64,000 bases of DNA from positions 151,526 through 215,525 of the forward strand of contig NZ_SHKX01000011.1 of assembly GCF_004217445.1 (NCBI RefSeq), written 5' to 3'. A model generated the notes under the pieces. The model was given only the letters and a program-made list of their open reading frames with translations. It was not told the origin of the DNA and did no database searches. The first letter of the stretch is position 1; each line of letters starts with the position of its first letter. Positions 42,909 to 52,617 of this stretch are shown piece by piece. Source of the DNA: Fluviicoccus keumensis (lineage in GTDB: Bacteria > Pseudomonadota > Gammaproteobacteria > Pseudomonadales > Moraxellaceae). A program made the translations under genes and the position numbers.

Positions 42909-45686
42909 ATGGTTCTGCGCAAGCTGACTCTGGCATTACTGGGCATGGGGGTAATGCTGCCGGGTCTTTCACACGCCCTGGCTGTTCGCGATATCCAGAC
43001 CAAGTCCGCGCTTGGCCAACCATTACGGGTTGAGGTCGAGCTGAGCGATCTGGGTGATCTTACCAGTGAGGATATCCGTGTCGGTTTGGCTACCCAGGAA
43101 GACTTTCAGCGACTGGGCATTGAGAGAAGTTTTTTCCTGACGGATCTCCGTTTTGAAGTGGTGGTCAACCCGGGCGCGCGCTCCTTTATCCGGGTTTCCA
43201 GCTCGAAGCGTGTTTCCGAACCGTTCCTCGACTTTGTGATCCGCATCAGCTGGCCGGGCAATACCCGCCTGCAGGAGCTGCCCATCCTGCTGGATCCTCC
43301 CGTTGTCGCCTCCTCACGCCCGGTCGAGCCTGCCGCGCCCGTGGTCGCCACCGTTGAGCCTGTTCCTGCGGCCCGCCCGGAAGCGCCGGCTCCCCAGCCT
43401 GAGTTGATGGCCGCCGCTCCTGTGGCTGAGCCGGACCAGGCTCCGACCTATCAGGTTCGCCGTCGCGACAGCCTGTGGTCCATCGCCCAGCGTGTCCGCC
43501 CGGCGCGTGACATCAGCGTCCCGCGCATGATGCAGGCCCTGTACAAGGCCAATCCCCAGGCATTCGTCGCCAACAATATCAATATGCTGCGTGACGGTCA
43601 GGTATTGCGAGTTCCAACCCTGGGGGAGGTGCAGTCCTCCGGTGATCGCGAAGCGGCCCAGATGCTTTCCTCGCGCAATTCCGCGGCCGCCGAGGCGCGC
43701 AAGCTGAGCGGCAAGCAGATCAATGCCACCGCGGCCGCCTCAAAGCCGGTCACCGTGACGGCCCAGCCCCGGGTAGAGATGAAGCTGGTCGCCGCTGATG
43801 GCGGAAAGAATGCAACCGGCCATCCCGACAGCCATCACTCGGCGTCTTCTCGCGGCAAGGGGGGGGTTGCGGCTGCAAAACCCTCCCAATCCGGCAATTC
43901 TGCCCCGAAACCGGCCCATGCCGCCGGTTTGGCGGGAGAAGTGGCTGCCCTGCAAAGCAAACTGAAGATCAACGACACGAAAATAGCCATGCAAAATGCC
44001 CGCCTCGCCCAATTGGAAGCTCAGTTAAAAGCCCGCGCCCAGGAACAGGCCAAGAACAAGGGCACCGACAAGCATCTTGAGCGCAAGGCGATTGCGACCC
44101 TGGCTTGCGGTGTTGCCACCCAGTCCTTCCTGTCCAGTGAGGCCAAGGCGGCGGATGCGCCGGCCAAGGCGTCCGGCGGGTCGATGATGCCGGTTGTGGG
44201 CGGAGTTGCTCTTCTGCTGATTGTCGCCGCGATTTTCTTCTTTAAGTCCCGCGCGCGCAAACCCGAGGCTCCTGCGGCCCGTCCCGCCGCACCCAAGCCC
44301 GCCACTCCCGCATCCGCACCCGCTCCGACGCCTGTTCAGGCGGCGCCCAAGCCGGCTCCGGCTCCCGAAGTCAAGAAACCGGCGGACCCGCTGGAAGAGG
44401 CGCAAGCGTATTTCAATCTGGAGCGCTATCCGCAGGCCGTGGGCGTTTTGAACAAGGCGCTTGCGCAAACGCCGGATCGTTCGGATCTGCATTTGCTGCT
44501 GCTGGAAATCTTTGTCCGTCAGAATGACCGTCAAAGTTTTGAAGACCAGTATGCCCGTCTGGAATCGCTGGGTGAGCTTGAAGCGCTTTTCAAGGCGGAT
44601 GAAATCAAGCGCCGCCTGCCGGAGGAGGTCAAGCATGCCGCCGCTCCCGCTCATGCCGAAGGTGTTGTTGAGTACGCTCCCACCGGCATCAAGAAAGAAG
44701 ACTCTGCCGGGCCCAGCCTTGAGGACCTGGAGAAAGACTTCGCGCTCAGTCTGTCACAGCCGAACCTGAAGGCCGTCGACGTCGAAATCCGTGAGCCGGA
44801 ACAGGCTGCTCCTGCCAAGGTTGATGAACTGGATGCCCTGCTGGACTCCAGTCTGGAATTCAACTTCACCAAGTCGGAGCCTGCCCCGGTCGAAACGGCC
44901 CCCGCCGCCGATCTTGATTTCGCATTTGAGGCGCCGTCCGCCCAACCGGATTCGGCTGCCGAGCTGTCGCTCGATAGCCTGGACGCATTCCTGGAAGAGA
45001 ACAAGGTAACGCCGGAAGCGGTCGCTGCGCCGGTTGAGGCTTTGCCGGAGTTCGACTTCGAGAAGGCGCTGTCCGCCTACAAGGAAGAGGAGGCGGTAGC
45101 CGCCCCTGAGCCGGTTGTTGTCCCTGAACCGGTTGTCGAGACTGCTGCTATTGAGCCGGTTGCGGCTGTTGATGAAATGGCCGGGTTGGCCGAAGGACTG
45201 GAACTGGAAGAGTTCAACGTCAGCCAGATCAACCTGCCGGTGACGGATGTAGAAATCCGTCATGAAACCCAGTCCGGACTGGAGGCTCTGGACGGCGATT
45301 TCAATTTTGATGATTTTGCAACGACACCCGAACCGGTGGTCGAGCCTGCCCCGGCCGCGTCTTTCGAGGCCTTCGAGTCCGTTGACCTGGGTTCGGCTGC
45401 AGCGGCATTTGATGCCGAACTGGCCGGTCAGGCAGCCGGATCCTCGTTGGACGATGAGTCTGGCTTCGATCTGGGTGACGGTTCCGCCGATGCACTGGCT
45501 GCGCTCGATCAGGAATTTTCTTTCCTGGCCACGACTGACGAAAACACTACCCGCCTGGAGTTGGCGCGCGCCTACGTTGAAATGGGTGACAAGGCTGCCG
45601 CCCGCGACTTGCTGGAAGAAGTGGTTGCCGAAGGCAAGGAAGATCAGCGCCAGGAAGCCCAGGGCATGCTGATGCGTATTGCCTGA
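42909..45686 (+). CDS. fimV: FimV/HubP-family polar hub protein
   Basis: The 925-residue protein begins with a signal peptide (LALLGMGVMLPGLSHA) and the FimV N-terminal domain (VRDIQTKSALGQPLRVEVELSDLGDL). A LysM peptidoglycan-binding motif lies near residues 180-235 (YQVRRRDSLWSIAQ). Then come an Ala/Lys-rich coiled-coil stretch, one membrane helix near residues 425-445 (GGVALLLIVAAIFFF), a TPR-like segment, a long acidic cytoplasmic region and the conserved C-terminal FimV domain (RLELARAYVEMGDKAAARDLLEEV). FimV organises the cell pole for type IV pili and twitching. The ATG at 42909 follows AAAGGAAACAAATA. Confidence 0.94.
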   Translation: MVLRKLTLALLGMGVMLPGLSHALAVRDIQTKSALGQPLRVEVELSDLGDLTSEDIRVGLATQEDFQRLGIERSFFLTDLRFEVVVNPGARSFIRVSSSKRVSEPFLDFVIRISWPGNTRLQELPILLDPPVVASSRPVEPAAPVVATVEPVPAARPEAPAPQPELMAAAPVAEPDQAPTYQVRRRDSLWSIAQRVRPARDISVPRMMQALYKANPQAFVANNINMLRDGQVLRVPTLGEVQSSGDREAAQMLSSRNSAAAEARKLSGKQINATAAASKPVTVTAQPRVEMKLVAADGGKNATGHPDSHHSASSRGKGGVAAAKPSQSGNSAPKPAHAAGLAGEVAALQSKLKINDTKIAMQNARLAQLEAQLKARAQEQAKNKGTDKHLERKAIATLACGVATQSFLSSEAKAADAPAKASGGSMMPVVGGVALLLIVAAIFFFKSRARKPEAPAARPAAPKPATPASAPAPTPVQAAPKPAPAPEVKKPADPLEEAQAYFNLERYPQAVGVLNKALAQTPDRSDLHLLLLEIFVRQNDRQSFEDQYARLESLGELEALFKADEIKRRLPEEVKHAAAPAHAEGVVEYAPTGIKKEDSAGPSLEDLEKDFALSLSQPNLKAVDVEIREPEQAAPAKVDELDALLDSSLEFNFTKSEPAPVETAPAADLDFAFEAPSAQPDSAAELSLDSLDAFLEENKVTPEAVAAPVEALPEFDFEKALSAYKEEEAVAAPEPVVVPEPVVETAAIEPVAAVDEMAGLAEGLELEEFNVSQINLPVTDVEIRHETQSGLEALDGDFNFDDFATTPEPVVEPAPAASFEAFESVDLGSAAAAFDAELAGQAAGSSLDDESGFDLGDGSADALAALDQEFSFLATTDENTTRLELARAYVEMGDKAAARDLLEEVVAEGKEDQRQEAQGMLMRIA

Positions 45687-45707
45687 TCACCTCTTGACGT
45701 CAACCCT

Positions 45708-45741
45708 GAGGCCGCTTTAAAAAGCGGCCTCTTTTATTTTT
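45708..45741 (+). terminator. Rho-independent terminator after fimV
   Basis: GAGGCCGCTT (45708-45717) pairs with AAGCGGCCTC (45722-45731) around a four-base loop, followed by TTTTATTTTT. Confidence 0.93.
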
Positions 45742-45753
45742 GGGGCAGGGCGC

Positions 45754-46542
45754 ATGCGTTACGCCATCGGTATTGATTATGACGGCAACGGTTACCGGGG
45801 CTGGCAAACCCAGCAGGAAGGCGTCCCCAGCGTCCAGTTGACCCTGGAAATCGCCCTGTCGAAAATTGCCGCGCATCCGGTTATTGTGCATGCCGCCGGC
45901 CGCACCGATGCCGGCGTGCATGCCTCCGGCATGATCGCCCATTTCGACAGCCCCTCGATTCGTAAGCCCTACAACTGGGTACTGGGAACCAACACCCAAT
46001 TACCGCCGGATATTGCCCTGCGCTGGATACAGCCAGTCAGTGATGAGTTTCACGCCCGCTTCAAGGCTGTGGCCCGGCGTTACCGCTTTATCATCTTCAA
46101 CAGCCCGCAGCGATCCAGCCAGCTAGCCGGCAAGGTGACCTGGCACTACCATCCGCTGGATGTCGAGCGCATGCAGCGGGCGGCCACCTATCTGGTCGGA
46201 CGTCATGACTTCACCACCTTTCGCGCCGTCGAGTGCCAGTCGCGGCAACCGGTCCGTGATGTCCATTTCCTGAAAGTCTGGCGTCAGGGGCCGCTGATCA
46301 TCCTTGATATCCAGGCCGACGGTTTTCTGCATCACATGGTGCGTAATATTGCCGGGGTGTTGATGCGCATCGGCGAGGGTAAGGCCGAACCGGAATGGGT
46401 GCAGGACTTGATCCGGGTCAGGGACCGCACCCAGGGCGGGGTGACCGCCAGTCCCGGCGGCCTGTACTTCGTGGACGCACTTTACCCGCCGGAGTTTGAA
46501 TTACCACGCGAAGCGCCCGGCCCGGTGTGGTTGCAGGGCTGA
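45754..46542 (+). CDS. truA: tRNA pseudouridine(38-40) synthase TruA
   Basis: The 262-residue enzyme has the catalytic aspartate at residue 52 in AAGRTDAGVHA, with YDGNGYRGWQ near the N terminus and FLHHMVRNIAGVLMRIGEG towards the end. It makes pseudouridine at positions 38-40 of tRNA anticodon arms. It lies between fimV and trpF, the order found in Pseudomonas. Confidence 0.96.
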   Translation: MRYAIGIDYDGNGYRGWQTQQEGVPSVQLTLEIALSKIAAHPVIVHAAGRTDAGVHASGMIAHFDSPSIRKPYNWVLGTNTQLPPDIALRWIQPVSDEFHARFKAVARRYRFIIFNSPQRSSQLAGKVTWHYHPLDVERMQRAATYLVGRHDFTTFRAVECQSRQPVRDVHFLKVWRQGPLIILDIQADGFLHHMVRNIAGVLMRIGEGKAEPEWVQDLIRVRDRTQGGVTASPGGLYFVDALYPPEFELPREAPGPVWLQG

Positions 46543-46550
46543 ATCGCTGC

Positions 46551-46556
46551 TAGAAT
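46551..46556 (+). promoter_or_regulatory. Candidate -10 element upstream of trpF
   Basis: TAGAAT lies 34 bp before the trpF start, just after truA. No good -35 hexamer at normal spacing was found. Confidence 0.35.
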
Positions 46557-46589
46557 CGGGGCCTTGTTTTTTCCAATGCAGAACAGCCC

Positions 46590-47213
46590 TTGTCGTATCG
46601 AACCCGAGTCAAAATCTGTGGCATAACCCGTCTGGAGGATGCCCTCGACGCCGTGCGGCTCGGGGCCGATGCCTTGGGGTTTGTCTTCTATCCGCCCAGT
46701 CCGCGCTATGTCGCGCCGGAGAAAGCGGCCGAAATCATTGCCCGCCTGCCGCCGTTCGTGACTACGACCGGCTTGTTCGTGGATGCTGACGCGCAGCAGG
46801 TGCGCGATGTGCTGGCTACCGCGCCGCTGGGCTTGCTGCAGTTTCACGGCGATGAAAGTCCCGAATACTGCGCCGGGTTCAGGCAGCCCTGGATCAAGGC
46901 GCTGCGCATGCAGCCCGGTCTGGATGTGGCCGCCAAAATCCGCGACTACCGCGACGCGGCGGGCATTTTGCTGGATGCCTGGCACCCGCAGCTCAAGGGC
47001 GGCACCGGCGAGACCTTTGATTGGCGGCACTGGCCGAAACACAGCGGTTTGTCGCTGATTCTGGCAGGCGGACTCACCCCGGAAAACGTTGCCGAAGCCA
47101 TCCATCTCACCCAACCCTATGCGGTTGATGTCAGCGGCGGGGTGGAGCTGGGCAAGGGACTTAAAGATTTTACGCTGATGCAAGCCTTCATGGCGGGAGT
47201 AAACGCAGCATGA
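46590..47213 (+). CDS. trpF: Phosphoribosylanthranilate isomerase
   Basis: The 207-residue TIM barrel has RVKICGITRLEDALDAV at the N terminus (catalytic Cys), GLFVDADAQQV, LLQFHGDESPEYC and the phosphate-binding end LAGGLTPENVAEAI with VDVSGGVE. It catalyses the third step of tryptophan synthesis. The start is TTG at 46590; no ATG or GTG fits. It overlaps trpB by ATGA. Confidence 0.95.
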   Translation: MSYRTRVKICGITRLEDALDAVRLGADALGFVFYPPSPRYVAPEKAAEIIARLPPFVTTTGLFVDADAQQVRDVLATAPLGLLQFHGDESPEYCAGFRQPWIKALRMQPGLDVAAKIRDYRDAAGILLDAWHPQLKGGTGETFDWRHWPKHSGLSLILAGGLTPENVAEAIHLTQPYAVDVSGGVELGKGLKDFTLMQAFMAGVNAA

Positions 47214-48421
47214 CTGCTATCAATTACCAGGATTTTCCCGATAACCGCGGTCACTTCGGCGTTCATGGCGGTCGTTTCGTTTCTGAAACGCTGATGGCGG
47301 CTCTGCAGGAACTGGAGGCGCTGTACGCCAAGCTGAAGGATGATCCGGCGTTCATCGCCGAGTTTGACCGTGACATGGCCCATTACGTCGGTCGTCCGTC
47401 ACCCCTCTATCACGCCGAGCGCTGGAGCCGGGAACTGGGCGGCGCGCAGATTTACCTGAAGCGGGAAGATCTGAACCACACCGGCGCGCACAAGGTCAAC
47501 AACACCATCGGTCAGGCGCTGCTGGCCAAGCATGCGGGCAAGACCCGTGTCATCGCCGAGACCGGCGCCGGCCAGCATGGCGTCGCCACCGCCACCATCG
47601 CCGCCCGTCTGGGCATGGAATGCGTGGTGTACATGGGCGCGGAAGATGTGAAGCGCCAGGCCATGAATGTCTATCGCATGAAGCTGCTGGGCGCGACGGT
47701 GGTGCCGGTGACCTCCGGTTCGAAAACGCTCAAGGACGCCATGAACGAAGCCATGCGCGACTGGGTGACCAATGTCGACAACACGTACTATGTGATCGGC
47801 ACGGTCGCCGGGCCGCACCCTTATCCGATGCTGGTGCGCGATTTCCAGTCGATCATTGGTCGTGAAGCCCGCCGTCAGTGTCTGGAGCAGACCGGCCGAC
47901 TGCCGGACGCGCTGGTGGCCTGCGTCGGCGGCGGTTCCAACGCCATCGGCCTGTTCCACCCCTTCCTGACGGATGAGTCGGTCAAGATGTACGGGGTGGA
48001 GGCCGCCGGTGACGGCGTGGAAACCGGACGTCACTCCGCGCCGCTCAGCGCCGGGCGCATCGGCGTGCTGCACGGCAACCGCACTTACCTGATGACCGAC
48101 AATGACGGTCAGATCATCGAGACCCACTCCATTTCCGCCGGTCTGGATTATCCCGGCGTCGGCCCAGAGCATAGCTGGCTGAAGGACATCAAGCGCGTCA
48201 ACTATGTCGCCATCACCGACGATGAGGCCCTCGCGGGCTTCCGCGGCCTGACCCAGGTGGAAGGCATTATTCCCGCGCTGGAATCCAGCCATGCCCTGGC
48301 CTATGTCAGCAAGCTGGCCCCGACCATGAGTAAGGATGAGATCATCATCTGCAACCTGTCCGGTCGCGGTGACAAGGATTTGCTGACCGTCGCCAAGCTC
48401 GACGGCATCATTGTGGCGTGA
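47210..48421 (+). CDS. trpB: Tryptophan synthase beta subunit
   Basis: The 403-residue PLP enzyme has the cofactor lysine in LNHTGAHKVNN, the glycine-rich GGGSNAIG phosphate loop and the substrate loop ETGAGQHG. It joins indole and serine to give tryptophan. It is coupled to trpF by a 4-bp overlap and is followed by trpA after 27 bp. Confidence 0.98.
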   Translation: MTAINYQDFPDNRGHFGVHGGRFVSETLMAALQELEALYAKLKDDPAFIAEFDRDMAHYVGRPSPLYHAERWSRELGGAQIYLKREDLNHTGAHKVNNTIGQALLAKHAGKTRVIAETGAGQHGVATATIAARLGMECVVYMGAEDVKRQAMNVYRMKLLGATVVPVTSGSKTLKDAMNEAMRDWVTNVDNTYYVIGTVAGPHPYPMLVRDFQSIIGREARRQCLEQTGRLPDALVACVGGGSNAIGLFHPFLTDESVKMYGVEAAGDGVETGRHSAPLSAGRIGVLHGNRTYLMTDNDGQIIETHSISAGLDYPGVGPEHSWLKDIKRVNYVAITDDEALAGFRGLTQVEGIIPALESSHALAYVSKLAPTMSKDEIIICNLSGRGDKDLLTVAKLDGIIVA

Positions 48422-48448
48422 CGCCCGGTCAACTTTTCAGGAAAGCAC

Positions 48449-49255
48449 ATGTCCCGTATCAAGGCCTGCTTCGCCGCGTTGAAGCAACAGAACCGCAAGG
48501 CGCTGATTCCCTACATCACCGCCGGTGACCCGCATCCCGACCATACTGTCGGCCAACTGCATGCGCTGGTGGAAGGCGGCGCCGACATCCTCGAATTGGG
48601 GATTCCGTTCTCCGATCCCATGGCGGATGGTCCGACCATTACCAAGGCCCACGAACGCGCATTGGTTCATCACACCTCGCTCAAGCGGGTGCTGGCGATG
48701 GTCAGCGAGTTCCGCCGTAAGGATGACAAGACGCCCGTGGTGCTGATGGGCTACCTGAATCCGCTGGAAATCATGGGCTATGACGCCTTCGCCAAGGCCG
48801 CCGCCGCCGCCGGTGTCGATGGCGTGCTGACCGTGGACCTGCCGCCGGAGGAGTCTGAGATTCTGACGGCTAGCCTGAAGCAGAACGGTCTAGATCCGAT
48901 TTTCCTGCTGGCGCCGACCACCACGCCGGAACGTATCCATCACATCACGGCCGCAGCCAGCGGCTATGTCTATTATGTTTCGCTGAAGGGTGTGACCGGC
49001 TCCAACACGCTGGATATCGACGAAGTGGCGGAGCGCATTGCCGCCATTCGCCAGGCCAGCGATTTGCCCATTGGCGTCGGTTTTGGTATTAAGGATGCCG
49101 AAACCGCCGCCGCCGTGGCCCGTCATGCCGACGGAGTCGTGGTCGGATCGGCGCTGGTCAGTCGTATCGCCGAGTTGCAGGACGTGCCGGAAGCCATTCC
49201 CGGCGTCCTTAGCGGGATCCTCCGCGACCTGCGACAGGCGATGGATGCGGTCTGA
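48449..49255 (+). CDS. trpA: Tryptophan synthase alpha subunit
   Basis: The 268-residue TIM barrel has the signature LELGIPFSDPMADGPTI with catalytic Glu and Asp, then VLMGYLNPLEIMGYDAF and GVGFGIKDAETA. It cleaves indole-3-glycerol phosphate and passes indole to TrpB. No trpI regulator is adjacent. Confidence 0.97.
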   Translation: MSRIKACFAALKQQNRKALIPYITAGDPHPDHTVGQLHALVEGGADILELGIPFSDPMADGPTITKAHERALVHHTSLKRVLAMVSEFRRKDDKTPVVLMGYLNPLEIMGYDAFAKAAAAAGVDGVLTVDLPPEESEILTASLKQNGLDPIFLLAPTTTPERIHHITAAASGYVYYVSLKGVTGSNTLDIDEVAERIAAIRQASDLPIGVGFGIKDAETAAAVARHADGVVVGSALVSRIAELQDVPEAIPGVLSGILRDLRQAMDAV

Positions 49256-49279
49256 CGGCCGCACACAGGGGTATAGCAG

Positions 49280-50137
49280 ATGAGTTGGATCGGAAAAATC
49301 CTGCCGAACGCCGGCAAGAACGCGGAAGAGAAGCGGGTGTCGGTGCCGGAAGGCCTGTGGCGACGCTGCCCCAAATGCGACGGCGTGCTGTACAAGGCGG
49401 AATTGGACCGCAACCTCAATGTCTGCCCCAAGTGTGATCATCATCTGCGCATCAACGCCCGCGAGCGGCTGGGCATGTTCCTGGATCCGGATGATCTGGA
49501 GGAGCTGGGGTCTGACCTGTTGCCGGAAGACAAGTTGCGTTTTCGCGACAGCAAGCGTTATACCGACCGGCTGGATGCCGCCCGCAATGAAACCGGCGAG
49601 AGCGATGCCCTGATCGCGATGAAGGGCAGCCTCAACGGCATGCCTGTGGTGGTTGTGGCGTTTGAATTCAGCTTCATGGGCGGCTCGATGGGCAGTATTG
49701 TCGGCTCGCGTTTCATTCGCGCCGCCCAGGTGTGCCTGGAGCAGCGCATTCCCCTGATCTGTTTCGCCGCCTCCGGCGGGGCGCGCATGCAGGAGGCGCT
49801 GTTCTCCCTGATGCAGATGGCGCGTACCGCCGCCATTATCGAGCAGATGAAAGTCAACGGTATCCCCTTCATTTCTGTGCTGACCGACCCCGTCTACGGG
49901 GGCGTTTCCGCCAGCCTGGCCATGCTTGGCGATCTGAATGTGGCCGAACCCAATGCCCTGATCGGTTTTGCCGGCCCGCGCGTCATTGAGCAAACCGTCC
50001 GCCAAAAATTGCCGGAAGGATTCCAGCGCTCCGAGTTCCTGCTGGAACATGGCACGGTGGATATGATCGTGCACCGCCACGCCATGCGCGACACCCTGTT
50101 CCGGGTGTTGGCCAAGCTGACCCACCGTCCGTTGTAA
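49280..50137 (+). CDS. accD: Acetyl-CoA carboxylase carboxyltransferase subunit beta
   Basis: The 285-residue subunit has a four-cysteine zinc ribbon near the N terminus (CPKCDGVLYKAEL and VCPKCDHHLRI) and the crotonase-type core with FMGGSMGSIVGSRF, CFAASGGARMQEAL and TDPVYGGVSASLAMLGD. With AccA it transfers carboxyl from biotin to acetyl-CoA to make malonyl-CoA. The trpA-accD-folC order is the usual one. Confidence 0.97.
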   Translation: MSWIGKILPNAGKNAEEKRVSVPEGLWRRCPKCDGVLYKAELDRNLNVCPKCDHHLRINARERLGMFLDPDDLEELGSDLLPEDKLRFRDSKRYTDRLDAARNETGESDALIAMKGSLNGMPVVVVAFEFSFMGGSMGSIVGSRFIRAAQVCLEQRIPLICFAASGGARMQEALFSLMQMARTAAIIEQMKVNGIPFISVLTDPVYGGVSASLAMLGDLNVAEPNALIGFAGPRVIEQTVRQKLPEGFQRSEFLLEHGTVDMIVHRHAMRDTLFRVLAKLTHRPL

Positions 50138-50171
50138 CCCGCCGGTTCCCGGACGCTTTCGAGGCTGTTTG

Positions 50172-51434
50172 ATGTTTTCCACGTTGTCAGAATGGCTGGC
50201 CCATCTGGAGCTTGCCCATGTCCGGGCCATCGACCTGGGTCTGGACCGTGTCCGTCAGGTGGCGAGGGTGCTGGATGCCGATCACTTCGCCTGCCCGGTG
50301 ATTACCGTGGGCGGCACCAATGGCAAGGGGTCTACCGTCGCGACCCTGACCTCGGTCTATCTCGCCGCCGGATACCGGGTGGCCACCTATACCTCGCCGC
50401 ACCTCTATGTTTTTAACGAACGCATCGCTCTGGATGGCAGTCCTGTTGCGGATGACGTGCTGATCGGCGCTTTCGAGGCGGTGGAAGCAGCCCGTGTCCA
50501 GGCGGATGTTTCCCTGAGCTATTTCGAATTCACCACCCTGGCGGCGTTCGTGGTCTTCCGCGAAGCCAATCCTGACATCGTGGTGCTGGAGGTAGGCTTG
50601 GGCGGCCGTCTGGACGCCGTGAACCTGGTGGATGCGACCGTGGCGGTCATCACCAGCATCGGTATCGACCACACCGACTGGCTGGGCGACACCCGTGAGG
50701 CTATCGGCTTTGAGAAAGCGGGGATATTCCGCGCCGGACACGCCGTGGTTTGCGGTGACCGTGAACCGCCCGCTACATTGCTGGACCATGCGGCCGACCT
50801 GGAGTGCCCGATGGCGCTGAAGGGTCGCGATTTTGATTTCGCCGCCAAGGGCGCCAGTTGGAGCTGGTGGAGCGCGACCGCTCGGCATGACGGCCTGCTG
50901 ATGCCGCGCCTTGCTCTGGATAATGTCGCTACGGCGCTTGCCGCCATCCAGGCGGTTTCCCTGCCGGTGAGCGAGTCCGCGCTGCGAGAAGGGATAGTGC
51001 AGGCCAGTGTGCCGGGGCGTTTGGAGCGTTTGCTGTGGCAAGGTGTGGAAATTGTGCTGGACGTCGCGCATAACCCGCACGGCGCTGCCTTTTTTATGCA
51101 ACAATTGCAACCGGTCAGGGGGCGGACACGCGCCGTCCTCGCCATGCTGGCCGACAAGGATGCCGGAGGCGTCCTCGATGCTTGCCTCGGCCGTGTCGAT
51201 GTCTGGTATCCCGCCGGCTTGCAGGTGTCTCGCGGCCAGGATGCGCAGCGGTTATTGTCGTTGCTTCAGGAGCGGGGCATGTATTTTGCGGCCGGTTATG
51301 CGCGGGTCGCCGCTGCGCTGGCAGCTGCTCTTCATGAGGCGCTTCCCGGCGACCGGATTCTGGTTTTCGGTTCATTTTATACAGTATCAGCAGCCCGCGA
51401 GTGGCTAGAAAAGAATCATGGATACAGCAATTAA
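50172..51434 (+). CDS. folC: Bifunctional folylpolyglutamate/dihydrofolate synthase
   Basis: The 420-residue Mur-ligase-like enzyme has the P-loop GGTNGKGSTVATL near residue 50, the folate-side motif TSPHLYVFNERI and the C-terminal domain motif LDVAHNPHGAAFFMQ. It adds glutamate to dihydropteroate and to folates. The ATG at 50172 is used; a TTG sits one codon upstream. The 3' end overlaps the dedD-like gene by 17 bp. Confidence 0.95.
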   Translation: MFSTLSEWLAHLELAHVRAIDLGLDRVRQVARVLDADHFACPVITVGGTNGKGSTVATLTSVYLAAGYRVATYTSPHLYVFNERIALDGSPVADDVLIGAFEAVEAARVQADVSLSYFEFTTLAAFVVFREANPDIVVLEVGLGGRLDAVNLVDATVAVITSIGIDHTDWLGDTREAIGFEKAGIFRAGHAVVCGDREPPATLLDHAADLECPMALKGRDFDFAAKGASWSWWSATARHDGLLMPRLALDNVATALAAIQAVSLPVSESALREGIVQASVPGRLERLLWQGVEIVLDVAHNPHGAAFFMQQLQPVRGRTRAVLAMLADKDAGGVLDACLGRVDVWYPAGLQVSRGQDAQRLLSLLQERGMYFAAGYARVAAALAAALHEALPGDRILVFGSFYTVSAAREWLEKNHGYSN

Positions 51435-52617
51435 ACAACGCATTCTCGGTGGTGTGGTCCTGTTGGCCGGCGCCGCCATTTTCCTGCCGCTGATGCTTGA
51501 CGGAACCGGGGCGCGCCTGTTGAGCCGTCTTGAACCCATTCCGGCCCATCCGTTGGCACCGACTGCAGAAAAGGCGGCGCCGAATCTGGATGGACAGGCG
51601 CAATCGGCCGAGCAAGCCGTGGATCAGGCGCACGAAGACTCAACAGCCTTTTATCCGGTGGGAGAGCCTCAGCCCGGCATCCCTGCTGATACCGCTTCAC
51701 AGGTTCCCGGCCCGGCTCCGGTCGCTCCTCCGGCGGCTTTGGCCAAAACACCCGAACAATTGGCGGCTGAAGAGGCTGCCCGCAAGCGCGCCAATGACTT
51801 GCTGAACAGTACGGATGAAATTTCCCCCGAAGAGGCCGCGCGCCAACAGCGTTCCGCCGAGAAGTTGGCCCGGGAAATGGCCAGTCATCCGGATGCGGTA
51901 ACGGCAATGCCGGCCGTGCCGGCAGCCGCTGCCGACAAGAAGGTGGATGAGGAGCGCGCCCGCGCCATTCTGGAAGCCCGTAATCTGGCGGATCAGAAAG
52001 CTGCCGATGAAAAGGCGGCTCATCTCCGCGAGCAGAAACTGGCCTTGGAAAAAGCCGCAGCCGACAAGCCTGTCGTTGACAAGAAAGCGGCCGAAGACAA
52101 GCTGAAGGCAGACAAGCTGGTCGCCGAGAAAAAGCTGGCGGAAGATAAAGCCAAGGCGGAAAAGGCGGCGGAAAAGAAGCTGGCGGATGAAAAAGCCAAA
52201 GCCGATAAATTGAAGGCTGAAAAACTGGCGGCCGAAGAAAAGGCCAAAGCGGACAAGCTGGCTGAGGAAAAGGCCAAAGCCAAGAAGCTGGAAGAACAGA
52301 AAGCCAAGGTCGCGCTGGAAGGCAAGGCCAAGGCCGAAGAAAAAGCCAAGGCGGATGACAAGGCCGAGAGCAAGCCGGTGGGTGGCAGCCAGGCCTGGGT
52401 GGTGCAGGCGGGCAGCTTCAGCGACAAGGCCAAGGCAGCCGAGTTGTCCACCAAGCTCAAGGGCAAGGGCTTCCGCGCGCAAGTGGTGAAGAACGGCGAC
52501 GCCTGGAAAGTCGTGGTCGGACCCGAGCTGGACAAGGGCGCCGCCAAGGCGTTGAGCGGCCGCCTCAGCGGTGAAGCCGGTATTTCAGGAGCCTGGGTCG
52601 CGCCTTGGAAACCCTGA
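51418..52617 (+). CDS. dedD: DedD-like SPOR-domain cell-division protein
   Basis: The 399-residue protein has one N-terminal membrane helix (GGVVLLAGAAIFLPLML), a proline-rich stretch, a long TolA-like Lys/Ala/Glu helix (repeats of the form AEDKAKAEKAAEKKLADEKA, residues about 175-320) and a C-terminal SPOR domain (WVVQAGSFSDKAKAAELSTKL). SPOR domains bind denuded glycan strands at the septum. The central helix is longer than in most DedD proteins. It occupies the dedD position after folC, but cvpA and purF do not follow. Confidence 0.85.
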   Translation: MDTAIKQRILGGVVLLAGAAIFLPLMLDGTGARLLSRLEPIPAHPLAPTAEKAAPNLDGQAQSAEQAVDQAHEDSTAFYPVGEPQPGIPADTASQVPGPAPVAPPAALAKTPEQLAAEEAARKRANDLLNSTDEISPEEAARQQRSAEKLAREMASHPDAVTAMPAVPAAAADKKVDEERARAILEARNLADQKAADEKAAHLREQKLALEKAAADKPVVDKKAAEDKLKADKLVAEKKLAEDKAKAEKAAEKKLADEKAKADKLKAEKLAAEEKAKADKLAEEKAKAKKLEEQKAKVALEGKAKAEEKAKADDKAESKPVGGSQAWVVQAGSFSDKAKAAELSTKLKGKGFRAQVVKNGDAWKVVVGPELDKGAAKALSGRLSGEAGISGAWVAPWKP